Source: DATJFQ01 sp035492775 (lineage in GTDB: Bacteria > Acidobacteriota > Vicinamibacteria > Vicinamibacterales > 2-12-FULL-66-21). Taken from it: 64,000 bases of DNA. A model generated the notes under the pieces. That model saw only the letters and a program-made list of their open reading frames with translations. It made no database searches and had not been told where the DNA came from. A program made the position numbers and the translations under genes. Below are positions 34,037 to 42,810 of the stretch, in pieces. Numbering within the stretch: position 1 is the stretch's first letter; every line of letters starts with the position of its first letter. The DNA lies in NCBI GenBank assembly GCA_035492775.1, contig DATJIW010000054.1, positions 1-64,000 of the forward strand. Direction: 5' to 3'.

Positions 34037-35149
34037 CTACGTGATCCTCCCGCGCGCGGCCACGGGTAATTTGTCGACGACGCGCCCGCCATCGACGAGC
34101 CAGACGTGATCGACGAGATTGGAGACGACGCAGGAGTGATTCGGCACGATCCGGACGAGATCCCCGGTGCGCAGCCGCGTCCCGCCGGACATCGCGCGGA
34201 CGGTCGCGTGCTCTTCGGACAGGCGATCGATGACGAGATTCAGGTCGGGCGCGGTTTCGTCGGGCGATGCCAGCACGGCTCCGTACCCGCCGGCGTGACC
34301 GCCACGGGCGCCGTCGGTCGTCAGCGTCTTGGAGCCGCTGTCGAAAATCACCCGATCCCGCGCCGGATGGCTGACGACACGTGCGAGTACGGTCAGCGCG
34401 CAATCCTCGAATGTCGCCGCGCCCAGACCGACCTGCGTGCGGTCGTAATACGCATAGTTTCCGGGCCGCAACTCCGTCAGCCCGGTCTCCTCGAGGGAGA
34501 AACGGACCGTCGGCGTCGCCCCGACGCTGATCTCTTCGCAGTCGACTCCCGATCGTTCGCTGAGATCACGCAGCAGCTCCGCCTCGGTCGCGGCTATCGC
34601 GGCGATTTCCGCCTCGCTCGTCGCGCCATAGGCATGGCCGGCGTGGCTCAGAAGGCCGCGGAACTCGAGACCGGGCAGTCGCGCGATGCGCTGTACCACT
34701 GACGCGGCCTCATTCGAGACCGGATCGATTCCGCAGCGGTGAAAACCGACGTCGACTTTGACCAGCACGTTCAGGCGGCGGCCTGTCTGCTGTGCCGCGT
34801 TCGACCAGGCGTCTGCGATTTCCGGATCGTCCACGATGAACGACAGCCTCACGCGATCGGCAAGATCGAACACGCGGCCGGCGTTGACCGGATGCAGTGG
34901 GTAGGGAAGGCGGATGTCGGTGACGCCGGCTTCGGCGAACACTTCGGCCTCACCAAGCTTGGCGCAGCAGATCCCGACGGCGCCCCGCTCGATCTGCATC
35001 GCCGCAATGTGCGGCGACTTGTGTGTTTTGGCGTGCGGGCGCAGGCGCAACCCGCGCGCGGTCGCCGCCTCCTGCATGCGATCGAGATTGCGTTCGAGCC
35101 GCGACGACTCGATGAGGACGGCGGGAGTCGGAATGTCCGTGAGGCGCAT
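34037..35149 (-). CDS. D-threonine aldolase / D-serine dehydratase family PLP enzyme
   Basis: A 370-residue fold-type III PLP enzyme. The alanine-racemase-like barrel begins with DIPTPAVLIE and carries the PLP lysine in RPHAKTHKSP (about residue 40). KVDVGFHRCGIDP (about residue 151) and GNYAYYDRTQ follow. The C-terminal part has PNHSCVVSNLVD, the His-x-Cys metal site shared by D-threonine aldolase and DSD1 D-serine dehydratase. The first would give glycine and acetaldehyde, the second pyruvate and ammonia; sequence alone does not separate them. A TACGAT lies nine bases before the ATG. It is followed at once by the shell protein gene. Confidence 0.85.
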   Translation of the reverse strand: MRLTDIPTPAVLIESSRLERNLDRMQEAATARGLRLRPHAKTHKSPHIAAMQIERGAVGICCAKLGEAEVFAEAGVTDIRLPYPLHPVNAGRVFDLADRVRLSFIVDDPEIADAWSNAAQQTGRRLNVLVKVDVGFHRCGIDPVSNEAASVVQRIARLPGLEFRGLLSHAGHAYGATSEAEIAAIAATEAELLRDLSERSGVDCEEISVGATPTVRFSLEETGLTELRPGNYAYYDRTQVGLGAATFEDCALTVLARVVSHPARDRVIFDSGSKTLTTDGARGGHAGGYGAVLASPDETAPDLNLVIDRLSEEHATVRAMSGGTRLRTGDLVRIVPNHSCVVSNLVDHVWLVDGGRVVDKLPVAARGRIT

Positions 35150-35174
35150 CGCGCCCAGATCGTAACCCGGAGGT

Positions 35175-36422
35175 TCAGGCGACGAAACCGACCGGCGCGC
35201 CCGGCGTGAATCCGGGAAAGATCTGCGTCGTATCGCGCACGCCGAGGTGTCCGCGGACGATATCCGCGAACACGGCGCGGAAATCGGTCGTCACCGCGAG
35301 GTCGCGGCCCTCGTACCGCTGTCCAGGTTCGAGGCCCGGCCATCGGCCGTAGACGCGGCCGCCCCGCACGTTACCGCCGCCGACGATCATCATCGCGTTG
35401 CCGTGGCCGTGGTCCGTTCCGCGGTTGCCGTTCTCGGCCACAGCACGTCCGAACTCGCTCATCGTGACAATCACCACATCGTCCATGCGGTCGCCGAGAT
35501 CGCGTGCGAGCGCGGCAATCGCGCGCGAGAAGTCATCGAGACGCCCGGCGAGCTGGCCCGCGCCGGCGCCCTGATTCACGTGGGTGTCCCATCCACCGGC
35601 CTCCGCGAATGCGATTTCGAGACCGACGTCGGCCTTCACGAGCTGAGCGATCTGACGCAGTGCCTCGCCGAACGCGGAGCGTGGATATTCGGCGTTGTGT
35701 TCCGGCTGGTACTTCGTCGGATCCGCCGATTTGAGCATACGGACCGCATCGAACGCCTCGCCGCCCGTACGGCTCAGCACCTGGTCGGCGGCCGCGGCAT
35801 ACTCGGACTCGAACGAGGCCTGCACCATGTCGGTCCCCTGACCGGCGCGGATCCCGAACTGGGCGATCTGGTTCATCGCGAGCGCCGGCTCCGTACCCTG
35901 CAGCGAGCGCGGCAATTGTGCCGCGAGCGCGACAGCGCGGAAAGGCGTCGCGTTGGCGTGTTCCCTGGCGTGCAGGCACCGGTTGAGCCATCCGTCCTGC
36001 GTGCTCTTGACCCCGGGCGTGGCGCTCTCCATGTAGTCCTGCGCGTCGAAATGCGACCGCGTCCCGTCCGGAGAGCCGCACGCATGAACAATCGCGAGCT
36101 GATGCGAGTCCCACAGCGGCTTCAACGCTGCCATCCTGGGGTGCAGGCCGAAGAAGCCGTCGAGATCCACCGCTCCCTCGGCTTCGTTCGGACGCGGGAT
36201 CGCGATGCTCGGGCGCGACGCGTAGTAATCCCGCTCACCGAATGGCACGATCATGTTCAGCCCGTCGACCGCTCCACGCTGGAAGATCGCGACGAGCACT
36301 TTGCGCCGCGCCGGCGACGCCGCTTCGATCGTGCGCGAGAGGAACTGCGGCACGAACCCGAGGCTCACGAGCGCCATACCGCCGTTCTTCAGGAACACGC
36401 GCCGTGAAATCATGGCCGTCAT
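35175..36422 (-). CDS. DUF1501 Tat-exported protein
   Basis: A 415-residue protein. The N-terminus has the twin-arginine signal SRRVFLKNGGMALVSLGF. VAIFQRGAVDGLNMIVPF, FDAQDYMESATPG, GGWDTHVNQG and MSEFGRAVAENGNRGTDHGHG are the DUF1501 blocks and place it in the alkaline-phosphatase-like/sulfatase-like superfamily; the last His-rich block may bind metal. The ATG at 36422 overlaps the DUF1800 stop; an ATG three codons later is also possible. DUF1501 and DUF1800 genes are paired in many Acidobacteriota and Planctomycetota; the joint function is unknown. Confidence 0.9.
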   Translation of the reverse strand: MTAMISRRVFLKNGGMALVSLGFVPQFLSRTIEAASPARRKVLVAIFQRGAVDGLNMIVPFGERDYYASRPSIAIPRPNEAEGAVDLDGFFGLHPRMAALKPLWDSHQLAIVHACGSPDGTRSHFDAQDYMESATPGVKSTQDGWLNRCLHAREHANATPFRAVALAAQLPRSLQGTEPALAMNQIAQFGIRAGQGTDMVQASFESEYAAAADQVLSRTGGEAFDAVRMLKSADPTKYQPEHNAEYPRSAFGEALRQIAQLVKADVGLEIAFAEAGGWDTHVNQGAGAGQLAGRLDDFSRAIAALARDLGDRMDDVVIVTMSEFGRAVAENGNRGTDHGHGNAMMIVGGGNVRGGRVYGRWPGLEPGQRYEGRDLAVTTDFRAVFADIVRGHLGVRDTTQIFPGFTPGAPVGFVA

Positions 36423-38083
36423 CTCCGTTGGAATTCAGGCGATCCGAGGATGAGCGCAGCCGCCTGCCTGGGGTCCTGCGCCTTCGCAACCGTCTCTGAC
36501 GTCGCGGTCGAGAGATCGGCAGCCAGGACGCCGCCGACCAGTTGATCCCGCGCGGCCGCCGCGGAGTCGAGGGCCAGGCCGGATGGTTCGATCCCGCGTA
36601 TGCGGCCGCCCACGAGTTGCACAGCGAAATTCATCCGGTTCAACAGCGCGCCGGTGTTCACCCAGGCATCCGCGCGATCCGCGTAGCCCGTGGGCGGCTG
36701 GCACATGTACAGCGGTTCGCCGAGCTGTCGAATCGACTGCGCGAGCGGCGCGGCGTTTTGCACGTCGCTGCCGGTGGCGCGCACCGTCGAGACGACGAAT
36801 TCGAACGGGGTCTTGACCTTAGCGCGGTACGTCCCCGCTGCGAAGAACTCAGGCGATGTGATGATGGTCCTGACGACTTCCCGGATGTCGCCGTCGGTCT
36901 CCCGGAATCGAGCCGCCGCCCGATCGACGAGCTCCGCGGGCGGATCGTCCGAGACGAATTTCCGTACGAGCTTGGTCGCGATGAAATGTGCCGTCGCCGG
37001 ATGGCGGGCGAGGATATCCAGCACTTGTTCGCCATCGTGCTCTCCGCCGCCCGAAATCACGTGTCCGAGCACCAGCTTCCTGCCGTTGTCATGGATGCGC
37101 GGCTCGAACACGAAGCCGCCGCCCTGCCGCGGCTGCCGGATGGTCCAGCCGGTAAAGCACCGCGCGACCTCAACGACGTCCTGCTGCGTGTATCCGCCGT
37201 CGACGCCAAGCGTGTGGAGCTCCATCAATTCGCGTCCGTAGTTTTCGTTCAGGCCGCGCTTCTGTCGAGGCTGCTGCCCGGCCTCCCCGGAAGCCGCCGG
37301 GAAGGGCTCCGGCCGACGTGCCGTTCCCGCCGCACGCCGCATGGCCGCGCGCTGGCGCAGCCGCTCGCCGAGCGCAGGCGCATCGGGATCGGCGCTCTGC
37401 CAGTTGTCGAGGTAAAAGAGCATCGCCGGGCTCTTTGCGGTTGCGCCGAGCAGATCCCGGAACTTGCCGAGCACGTGCGGACGGATGACCTCGCGTTCGT
37501 ACTCGGTGAGATAGATCGGCGTCGCCCCCTTTCCCGCAAACACATTGAAGTGGTTGAACCAGAAATCGGTCATCACTTCTTCGAGCTGACGGTCGCTGTA
37601 AACGGCACGCAGGATCTTCTGCTCGCTGAGCTCCTGCAGCACCTGCCGCTCTTTCTGTCCCGCTGCCATCTGCTCCGGCGTGCGCATCGGCTTGCCGTCC
37701 TCCGGATCTGAAGCGGCGTTCGCGGCCTTCGCCTGCCGCCGCGCGCGCATGGCCGGCTCGAAGTAGTGTTCCGCGATGTCGCGCGACGACTTATCGAGGG
37801 TTTCGAAGCCGGCGAGTCGCGGCTCGAGTGCGGAATCGGAAATGCGGTCAGGTCGGAGTTGCTGCTCGATGTAGTTGCGAAGGCCGATCTGACGCACCCG
37901 CTCGACGTCGCCAGTGCGGGCGCCGAACCCGATCCTGTTCAGCACGTGGGTGATGGTTCGGTCGTCCGGGTTCGGCGGGACAGCAGACTTCGGCTTGTCG
38001 GCGGCCAGGGGGGCGACGACGACAGCCGCCGTCAGAAGCGCGGGAGCGGCGCGCCGGAATGCCGGCGCGATAAGTGACTTCAT
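36419..38083 (-). CDS. DUF1800 secreted protein
   Basis: A 554-residue protein. A signal peptide (MKSLIAPAFRRAAPALLTAA...) is followed by HVLNRIGFGARTGDVERVR, typical of the family start, then MTDFWFNHFNVFAGKG (about residue 170), NENYGRELMELHTLGVDGGY (about residue 275) and FTGWTI. The start is ATG at 38083 with AGAGGTC ahead of it; an upstream extension of nine codons lacks a ribosome site. It is first of the pair with DUF1501, overlapping by four bases. The protein is probably periplasmic or surface-located; no catalytic site is known to me. Confidence 0.9.
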   Translation of the reverse strand: MKSLIAPAFRRAAPALLTAAVVVAPLAADKPKSAVPPNPDDRTITHVLNRIGFGARTGDVERVRQIGLRNYIEQQLRPDRISDSALEPRLAGFETLDKSSRDIAEHYFEPAMRARRQAKAANAASDPEDGKPMRTPEQMAAGQKERQVLQELSEQKILRAVYSDRQLEEVMTDFWFNHFNVFAGKGATPIYLTEYEREVIRPHVLGKFRDLLGATAKSPAMLFYLDNWQSADPDAPALGERLRQRAAMRRAAGTARRPEPFPAASGEAGQQPRQKRGLNENYGRELMELHTLGVDGGYTQQDVVEVARCFTGWTIRQPRQGGGFVFEPRIHDNGRKLVLGHVISGGGEHDGEQVLDILARHPATAHFIATKLVRKFVSDDPPAELVDRAAARFRETDGDIREVVRTIITSPEFFAAGTYRAKVKTPFEFVVSTVRATGSDVQNAAPLAQSIRQLGEPLYMCQPPTGYADRADAWVNTGALLNRMNFAVQLVGGRIRGIEPSGLALDSAAAARDQLVGGVLAADLSTATSETVAKAQDPRQAAALILGSPEFQRR

Positions 38084-38143
38084 GGATGACCTCTGATCGA
38101 CCCCTGCCAATTAGACCGGAGGACGGCCCGAGGCGTTTAACCG

Positions 38144-39721
38144 TCAGCGGTGCTTGAGGATTTCCCTCGCAGCGTTTTGTCCCGACCCGCCGGTCAGGCC
38201 ATTTCCCGGGTGGGTGCCGGATCCGCACAGATAAAGCTTGTGGATCGGCGTCCGGTGCTGGGCCCAGCCGAGCGTCGGCCGCATCGTAAACAACTGATCG
38301 AGTGCGAGTTCTCCGTGGAAGATGTGTCCACCACTCAGACCGTAGCTGTGCTGCAAATCGGCGGGCGTGATCACCTGCTGGTGCTCCACGAGCGCGGTAA
38401 TCCCCGGCGCGTACGCCTCGAGCGTGCGGAGCACGATGGACGCCAGCGTTCCCCGCTTGGATTCCCAGGTCGTGCCGTCGCGGAGCGTGAACGGCGCGTA
38501 TTGCATGTACACGGACATCACGTGCCGTCCGGCAGGTGCCATCGACGGATCCGTCAGCGTCGGGAACGAGACATCCAGATACGGCTGCTCCGAGATTTCA
38601 CCGTACTTCGATGCGTCGAATGCGCGCTCCAGATAGTCGATGCCCGGACCGACGTGCACCCGCCCGCGCAATGTCGCGGCAGCGTCCACGTCGCCGAGGC
38701 CTCTGAACGAGGGGAGCGCTGACAGCGCGATGTTCAGTTTGGCCGCCGTCCCCGGAACGCGGTAATTGCGAATGCGGGTGAGAAACCCCGGCTCCAGCTC
38801 GATCGGATCGATGAGTCCGAGGAACGTCTGCTTCGGATCCACGCCCGACACGACGACCGTAGCGGGAATCTCGGTGCCATCGGACAGTACGACGCCTGCG
38901 ACCGCGCCGTCGCGGATGTCGATCCGGGCGACGTCGACGCCGGTACGGATTTCGGCGCCGGCCTCGCGCGCCGCTTCGGCCATCGCGTGCGTCACAGCGC
39001 CCGGCCCGCCGACGGCCGTCACGCTCGACCCGCCGGGCTGCGGATCGTTGGCAGCCGCCAGCAGCAGCACGGCACCACTCCCGGCGGACCACGGTCCCAT
39101 GAAGGTGCCGAAGATGCCGGGCGCCGCGATCGTCGCGCGCACGATATCGGTCTCGAACCACTCGCCAACGAGATCGGCGGCCGCCATCGGCCCCCACCGG
39201 AGAAGCGCGAAACTCTCGCGGCGTCCGAGCGCGCGGAACCTTCGTCCCGTCTTCAGCAGCTCCCACAGCTCTCCCTTCGACGGCGCGTCGACCGATGGAG
39301 GGATCATCTCGAGCAGTTCGCGGAGGAAACCGCCGACCTTGGCCAGCGATGCGCAGAACTCCGGAAATTTCGCCGCGTCCTTCGACGAGAACGCGACGAT
39401 GTTACGCGCGGTCCTGGGCGCATCGGCCGTCATCAACAGCGCGCGGCCGTCTTCGGCAAAGGCCACGATGCGCGGATCGGGATGCACGAACGTGACGCCG
39501 CGCCGTTCCAGCTGCATGTCGCGGACGATCGACGGCCGGATCGGTCCGAGTGTGTGGGCGAGTGTCGCCGCGCGATACCCCGGCGCGAACTCCTCGCTCG
39601 TCGCACACCCGCCGACGATCGGCCTCCGCTCGAGGACGAGCGGTTTGCGTCCCGCCCTGGCGAGATAGAAAGCGGTGACGAGGCCGTTGTGGCCACCGCC
39701 GATGATCACTGAATCGTGCAT
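38144..39721 (-). CDS. Phytoene-desaturase-like FAD oxidoreductase (paralog A)
   Basis: A 525-residue flavoprotein. VIIGGGHNGLVTAFYLARAG (5-24) is the FAD loop with the His-Asn variant found in the CrtI/PYROXD2-like group. VDPKQTFLGLI (about residue 315) and LYLCGSGTHPGNGLTGGSGQ at the C-terminus are also typical. The substrate is unknown; no carotenoid synthase genes are in the window. TGGAGC precedes the ATG by four bases. It follows paralog B with a 24-base gap and shares its layout throughout, so the two arose by tandem duplication and may work as a pair. Confidence 0.85.
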   Translation of the reverse strand: MHDSVIIGGGHNGLVTAFYLARAGRKPLVLERRPIVGGCATSEEFAPGYRAATLAHTLGPIRPSIVRDMQLERRGVTFVHPDPRIVAFAEDGRALLMTADAPRTARNIVAFSSKDAAKFPEFCASLAKVGGFLRELLEMIPPSVDAPSKGELWELLKTGRRFRALGRRESFALLRWGPMAAADLVGEWFETDIVRATIAAPGIFGTFMGPWSAGSGAVLLLAAANDPQPGGSSVTAVGGPGAVTHAMAEAAREAGAEIRTGVDVARIDIRDGAVAGVVLSDGTEIPATVVVSGVDPKQTFLGLIDPIELEPGFLTRIRNYRVPGTAAKLNIALSALPSFRGLGDVDAAATLRGRVHVGPGIDYLERAFDASKYGEISEQPYLDVSFPTLTDPSMAPAGRHVMSVYMQYAPFTLRDGTTWESKRGTLASIVLRTLEAYAPGITALVEHQQVITPADLQHSYGLSGGHIFHGELALDQLFTMRPTLGWAQHRTPIHKLYLCGSGTHPGNGLTGGSGQNAAREILKHR

Positions 39722-39745
39722 AAGCTCCAGCTGTTCGATGTCCGA

Positions 39746-41320
39746 CTACTTCGTTTCCTTCAATATCCTCATCGCCGCGTTGCGTCCGGGCGCTCCCATG
39801 ATGCCGCCTCCGGGATGCGTGGCCGAGCCGCACATGTAAAGATTTTTTACCGGCGTCCTGTACTGCGCCCACCCTGGCGCCGGACGGAGGAAGAACAGCT
39901 GCTCGAGCGTCAGCTCTCCCTGGAAGATGTTGCCTTCGCTCAGTCCCCACTCGCGCTCGAGATCCAGCGGCGTCACGACCTGCCGGTGAAGGATGAGGTC
40001 CTTGATGTTCGGCGCGTACTGCGCAAGCGTGTTGACGACGGTGTCGCCGAACGCCTCCTTTTGATCGTCCCAGGTGCCCTCTTTCAGGTGATAGGGCGCG
40101 TATTGGACGAAGCAGGAGACGACGTGCTTGCCGGGCGGCGCGACGGACGGATCGGTGAGACTCGGGATCACCATGTCGATGTACGGACGTCGCGAGAACC
40201 GTCCATATTTCGCATCGTCGTAGGCACGCTCCATGTACTCGACGCTCGGCGAGATCGAGATCGCGCCTCGAAGATGCGGTCCCTCTCCAGGCAGGCACGT
40301 GAAGTCCGGCAGCGCGTCGAGCGCCATGTTGACCTTGCCCGATGACCCGCGGAACTTGTAGCGGCGCACGTCGTCCATGAAGTCGGCCGGCAGGTGTTCC
40401 TCGCCGATCATCCTGTCGAACGTCTGACGCGGGTCCAGGCTGGACGCGATCACGTTTGCCGTGAAGTAGTCGCCGTTGTCCAGTACGACGCCCACGGCCG
40501 TCGCTTCCTTGACCAGAATCTTCGAGACGGCTGTTTCCTTGCGAATCTCGACGCCTGCTTCGACCGCCGCCGCCGCGATGGCGTTGGAGATCGCGCCGGT
40601 GCCGCCCCGCGACAGCCCCCACGACCGGAAGGCGCCATCGATCTCTCCCATGTAGTGGTGCAGGAGCACGTAGGCGGTGCCAGGCGAACGGACGCCGAGA
40701 AACGTTCCGATGATGCCCGAGGCGGACATCGTCGCCTTGAGCACGTCGGTCTCGAACCACTGGTCGAGAAAGTCGACGGCGCTCATCGTCATGAGCTGGA
40801 CCTGGTTGTATTTGTCCTGGTCCGAGAGCGACTGAAACCGGCGGCCGAGGAAGAGCAGATCCATGAGACCCCGAGGATCCAGCGACGTCGGGTCGGGTGG
40901 CGTCATGTTCAGAATCGGCTTGACGAAGCGTCCCATTTCGACCATCGACTTGCCGTATTCCTCGTACGCCTCCGCGTCGACCCGCGAGTGCCTCGCGATC
41001 TCGCGCCGAGTCTTGGCGTGGTCGTTGACGCGCCACAGATAGTCCCCGCTGGGCATCGGTGTGAACGTGCCGTCGAGCGGGAGGATTTCAAGGCCGTGTC
41101 GAGGCAGGTCGAGCTCCCGGATGATTTCCGGCCGCAGCAGCGAGACGACGTAGGAACAGACGGAATACTTGAATCCCGGAAAGATCTCTTCCGTGACGGC
41201 CGCGCCCCCCAGCACGTGACGGCGCTCGAGCACGAGCACCTTCCTCTTCGCGCGAGCCAGGTACGCTGCGGTGACGAGACCGTTGTGGCCGCCGCCGATG
41301 ACGATTGCGTCGAAATGCAT
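39746..41320 (-). CDS. Phytoene-desaturase-like FAD oxidoreductase (paralog B)
   Basis: A 524-residue flavoprotein of the same group as paralog A: VIGGGHNGLVTAAYLARAKR (7-26), SSLDPRQTFDRMI (about residue 300) and LYMCGSATHPGGGIMGAPGR at the C-terminus. The ATG at 41320 is chosen because the family starts there; the frame continues upstream for 48 codons through a 14-base tandem repeat and this part is unlikely to be protein. It is the first gene of the pair. Its promoter would have to lie in or beyond the repeat block. Confidence 0.87.
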   Translation of the reverse strand: MHFDAIVIGGGHNGLVTAAYLARAKRKVLVLERRHVLGGAAVTEEIFPGFKYSVCSYVVSLLRPEIIRELDLPRHGLEILPLDGTFTPMPSGDYLWRVNDHAKTRREIARHSRVDAEAYEEYGKSMVEMGRFVKPILNMTPPDPTSLDPRGLMDLLFLGRRFQSLSDQDKYNQVQLMTMSAVDFLDQWFETDVLKATMSASGIIGTFLGVRSPGTAYVLLHHYMGEIDGAFRSWGLSRGGTGAISNAIAAAAVEAGVEIRKETAVSKILVKEATAVGVVLDNGDYFTANVIASSLDPRQTFDRMIGEEHLPADFMDDVRRYKFRGSSGKVNMALDALPDFTCLPGEGPHLRGAISISPSVEYMERAYDDAKYGRFSRRPYIDMVIPSLTDPSVAPPGKHVVSCFVQYAPYHLKEGTWDDQKEAFGDTVVNTLAQYAPNIKDLILHRQVVTPLDLEREWGLSEGNIFQGELTLEQLFFLRPAPGWAQYRTPVKNLYMCGSATHPGGGIMGAPGRNAAMRILKETK

Positions 41321-41326
41321 AGTCGA

Positions 41327-41441
41327 ATGCCGATGAGCGATGGCCGATGAGCGATGAGCGATAGCCGATGAGCGATACCCGATGAGCGATACCCGATGAA
41401 CGATGGTCGATGTCCGATACCCGATGACCGATGCCGAATGT
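41327..41441. repeat. 14-base tandem repeat, about eight units
   Basis: Degenerate copies of CCGATGAGCGATAC follow one another, drifting to CCGATGACCGATG at the right end. They sit in the 280-base gap between the divergent flavoprotein and GcvT-like genes. The rest of the gap (41442-41588) holds no gene I accept. Confidence 0.75.
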
Positions 41442-41588
41442 CCGGACTGCGGAGAACCGCACACGCGGACGGACTGTCCCGACTGTGGTGATTTTAACGG
41501 GTCGACGAGAGGCCGGCGGAGCGGGTCTGGTTGCCGAGCAGCAGCACGTGCACGAAGAGGTGAGCCGCCGGGCGCATGGACGGGTCAT

Positions 41589-41594
41589 TATAAT
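41589..41594 (+). promoter_or_regulatory. -10 hexamer for leaderless GcvT-like gene
   Basis: A perfect TATAAT stands exactly six bases before the ATG at 41601, with no ribosome site. This is the clearest of the leaderless arrangements in the window. No -35 is seen. Confidence 0.6.
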
Positions 41595-41600
41595 GCACCC

Positions 41601-42800
41601 ATGCCGATTGGAACCGCCGTCCACGACCGTACGTTCGCGCTCTGCGAAAGCCTGAATTACCGCGAGTGGTCCGGCTATTACGCCGTCAGCGCGTACGAAA
41701 GCCACCACGAGCACGAGTACAACGCCATCCGGAACGCGTCGGCGCTCATCGACGTTTCACCGCTGTTCAAATACCTGGTCACAGGGCCCGACGCCCCACG
41801 GCTGGTCGATCGGCTGATCACGCGCGACGTCGCGAAGATGGCGGTCGGCCAGGTGTTCTACACGCCGTGGTGCGACGAACACGGCAAGGTCATCGATGAC
41901 GGGACGGTGTCGAGGCTCGAGGAGCAGACGTTCCGATGGACCGCGGCTGACCCGAGCCTTCGCTGGTTCCGGCAGAACGCCGAGGGGCTTCGCGTCCAGA
42001 TCGAAGACATCTCCGAACAGGTCGCGGCGCTGGCGCTGCAGGGACCGACGTCGGCGCGGCTGCTTCGCGCCGTCGCGCATGCCGAGATCGAAAAGCTGAA
42101 GTACTTTCGCGTGACGAGCGGCACGATCGGCGGCGTCCGCGTCGACATTTCGCGGACCGGTTACACGGGCGATCTGGGATATGAGATCTGGATTCCGGCC
42201 GAACACGCGGTCCGGGTCTGGGACGCGCTCATGACTGCCGGCCGGCCGTACGATATCAAGCCGGCGGGAATGCTCGCGCTCGACGTGGCGCGCATCGAGG
42301 CGGGACTGCTCCTCATCGAAGTCGATTTCTTCAGCAGCCGGAAAGCGATGATCCCGGCGCAGATGTATTCACCGTACGAGATGGGTCTGGGACGCCTCGT
42401 GGATCTCGACAAGGGACGGTTCATCGGTCAGCAGGCGCTGCGCGCCGAACACGTCCGGGGTCCCCTGCGGCAGATCGTGGGCCTCGAAGTGGACTGGAAC
42501 GAGGTCGAGCGCCTCTACGACAGCATTGGCCTTCCGCCCACCGTTGCTGCGACGGCTTCACGAGTCGCAGTTCCCGTATACCGGAACGGACGCCAGGTCG
42601 GCCGCGCGACCTCGACCACGTGGTCGCCCGTACTGAAGCGCATGATCGCCCTCGCGACGATCGATCGGCCGCATTACGCCGACGGCACGGAGCTCCAGAT
42701 GGAAATGACGGTCGAGGCGACGCGACACAAGGTCGGCGCGAGAGTGGTCAGGACGCCGTTCTTCAATCCGCCACGCAAGACGAAGCTGGTCAGTTGGTGA
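41601..42800 (+). CDS. GcvT-like aminomethyltransferase family protein
   Basis: A 399-residue folate-dependent protein. HEYNAIRNASALIDVSPLFK (about residue 38), ALQGPTSARLL (about 146), GYTGDLGYEIWIP and ARIEAGLLLIEVDF (about 232) follow the glycine-cleavage T protein, including the Asp of IDVSP and a folate-contact Glu. MGLGRLVDLDKGRFIGQQAL starts the C-terminal barrel. GcvT relatives move one-carbon units from amines (glycine, dimethylglycine, sarcosine, DMSP) to tetrahydrofolate. Other glycine cleavage genes are absent, and a Rieske demethylase-like gene faces it, so a demethylation role is more likely than glycine cleavage. Confidence 0.88.
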   Translation: MPIGTAVHDRTFALCESLNYREWSGYYAVSAYESHHEHEYNAIRNASALIDVSPLFKYLVTGPDAPRLVDRLITRDVAKMAVGQVFYTPWCDEHGKVIDDGTVSRLEEQTFRWTAADPSLRWFRQNAEGLRVQIEDISEQVAALALQGPTSARLLRAVAHAEIEKLKYFRVTSGTIGGVRVDISRTGYTGDLGYEIWIPAEHAVRVWDALMTAGRPYDIKPAGMLALDVARIEAGLLLIEVDFFSSRKAMIPAQMYSPYEMGLGRLVDLDKGRFIGQQALRAEHVRGPLRQIVGLEVDWNEVERLYDSIGLPPTVAATASRVAVPVYRNGRQVGRATSTTWSPVLKRMIALATIDRPHYADGTELQMEMTVEATRHKVGARVVRTPFFNPPRKTKLVSW

Positions 42801-42810
42801 GACTGGTGAA

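Noticed and set aside
35247..36407. 386-codon plus-strand frame opposite the DUF1501 gene
   Set aside because: Arg/His-rich shadow typical of high-GC antisense frames. The minus strand has Tat signal and all DUF1501 blocks.
38144..41320. Carotenoid biosynthesis cluster
   Set aside because: Only desaturase-like flavoproteins are present. No phytoene synthase or prenyl transferase gene is seen.
41403..41600. Zinc-ribbon-like CPDCGEPHTRTDCPDCGD in an upstream extension of the GcvT-like frame
   Set aside because: The segment follows repeat DNA, lacks a start signal, and the gene has a perfect TATAAT six bases before the family start at 41601. The Cys pairs come from a short DNA repeat (TGTCCSGACTG).
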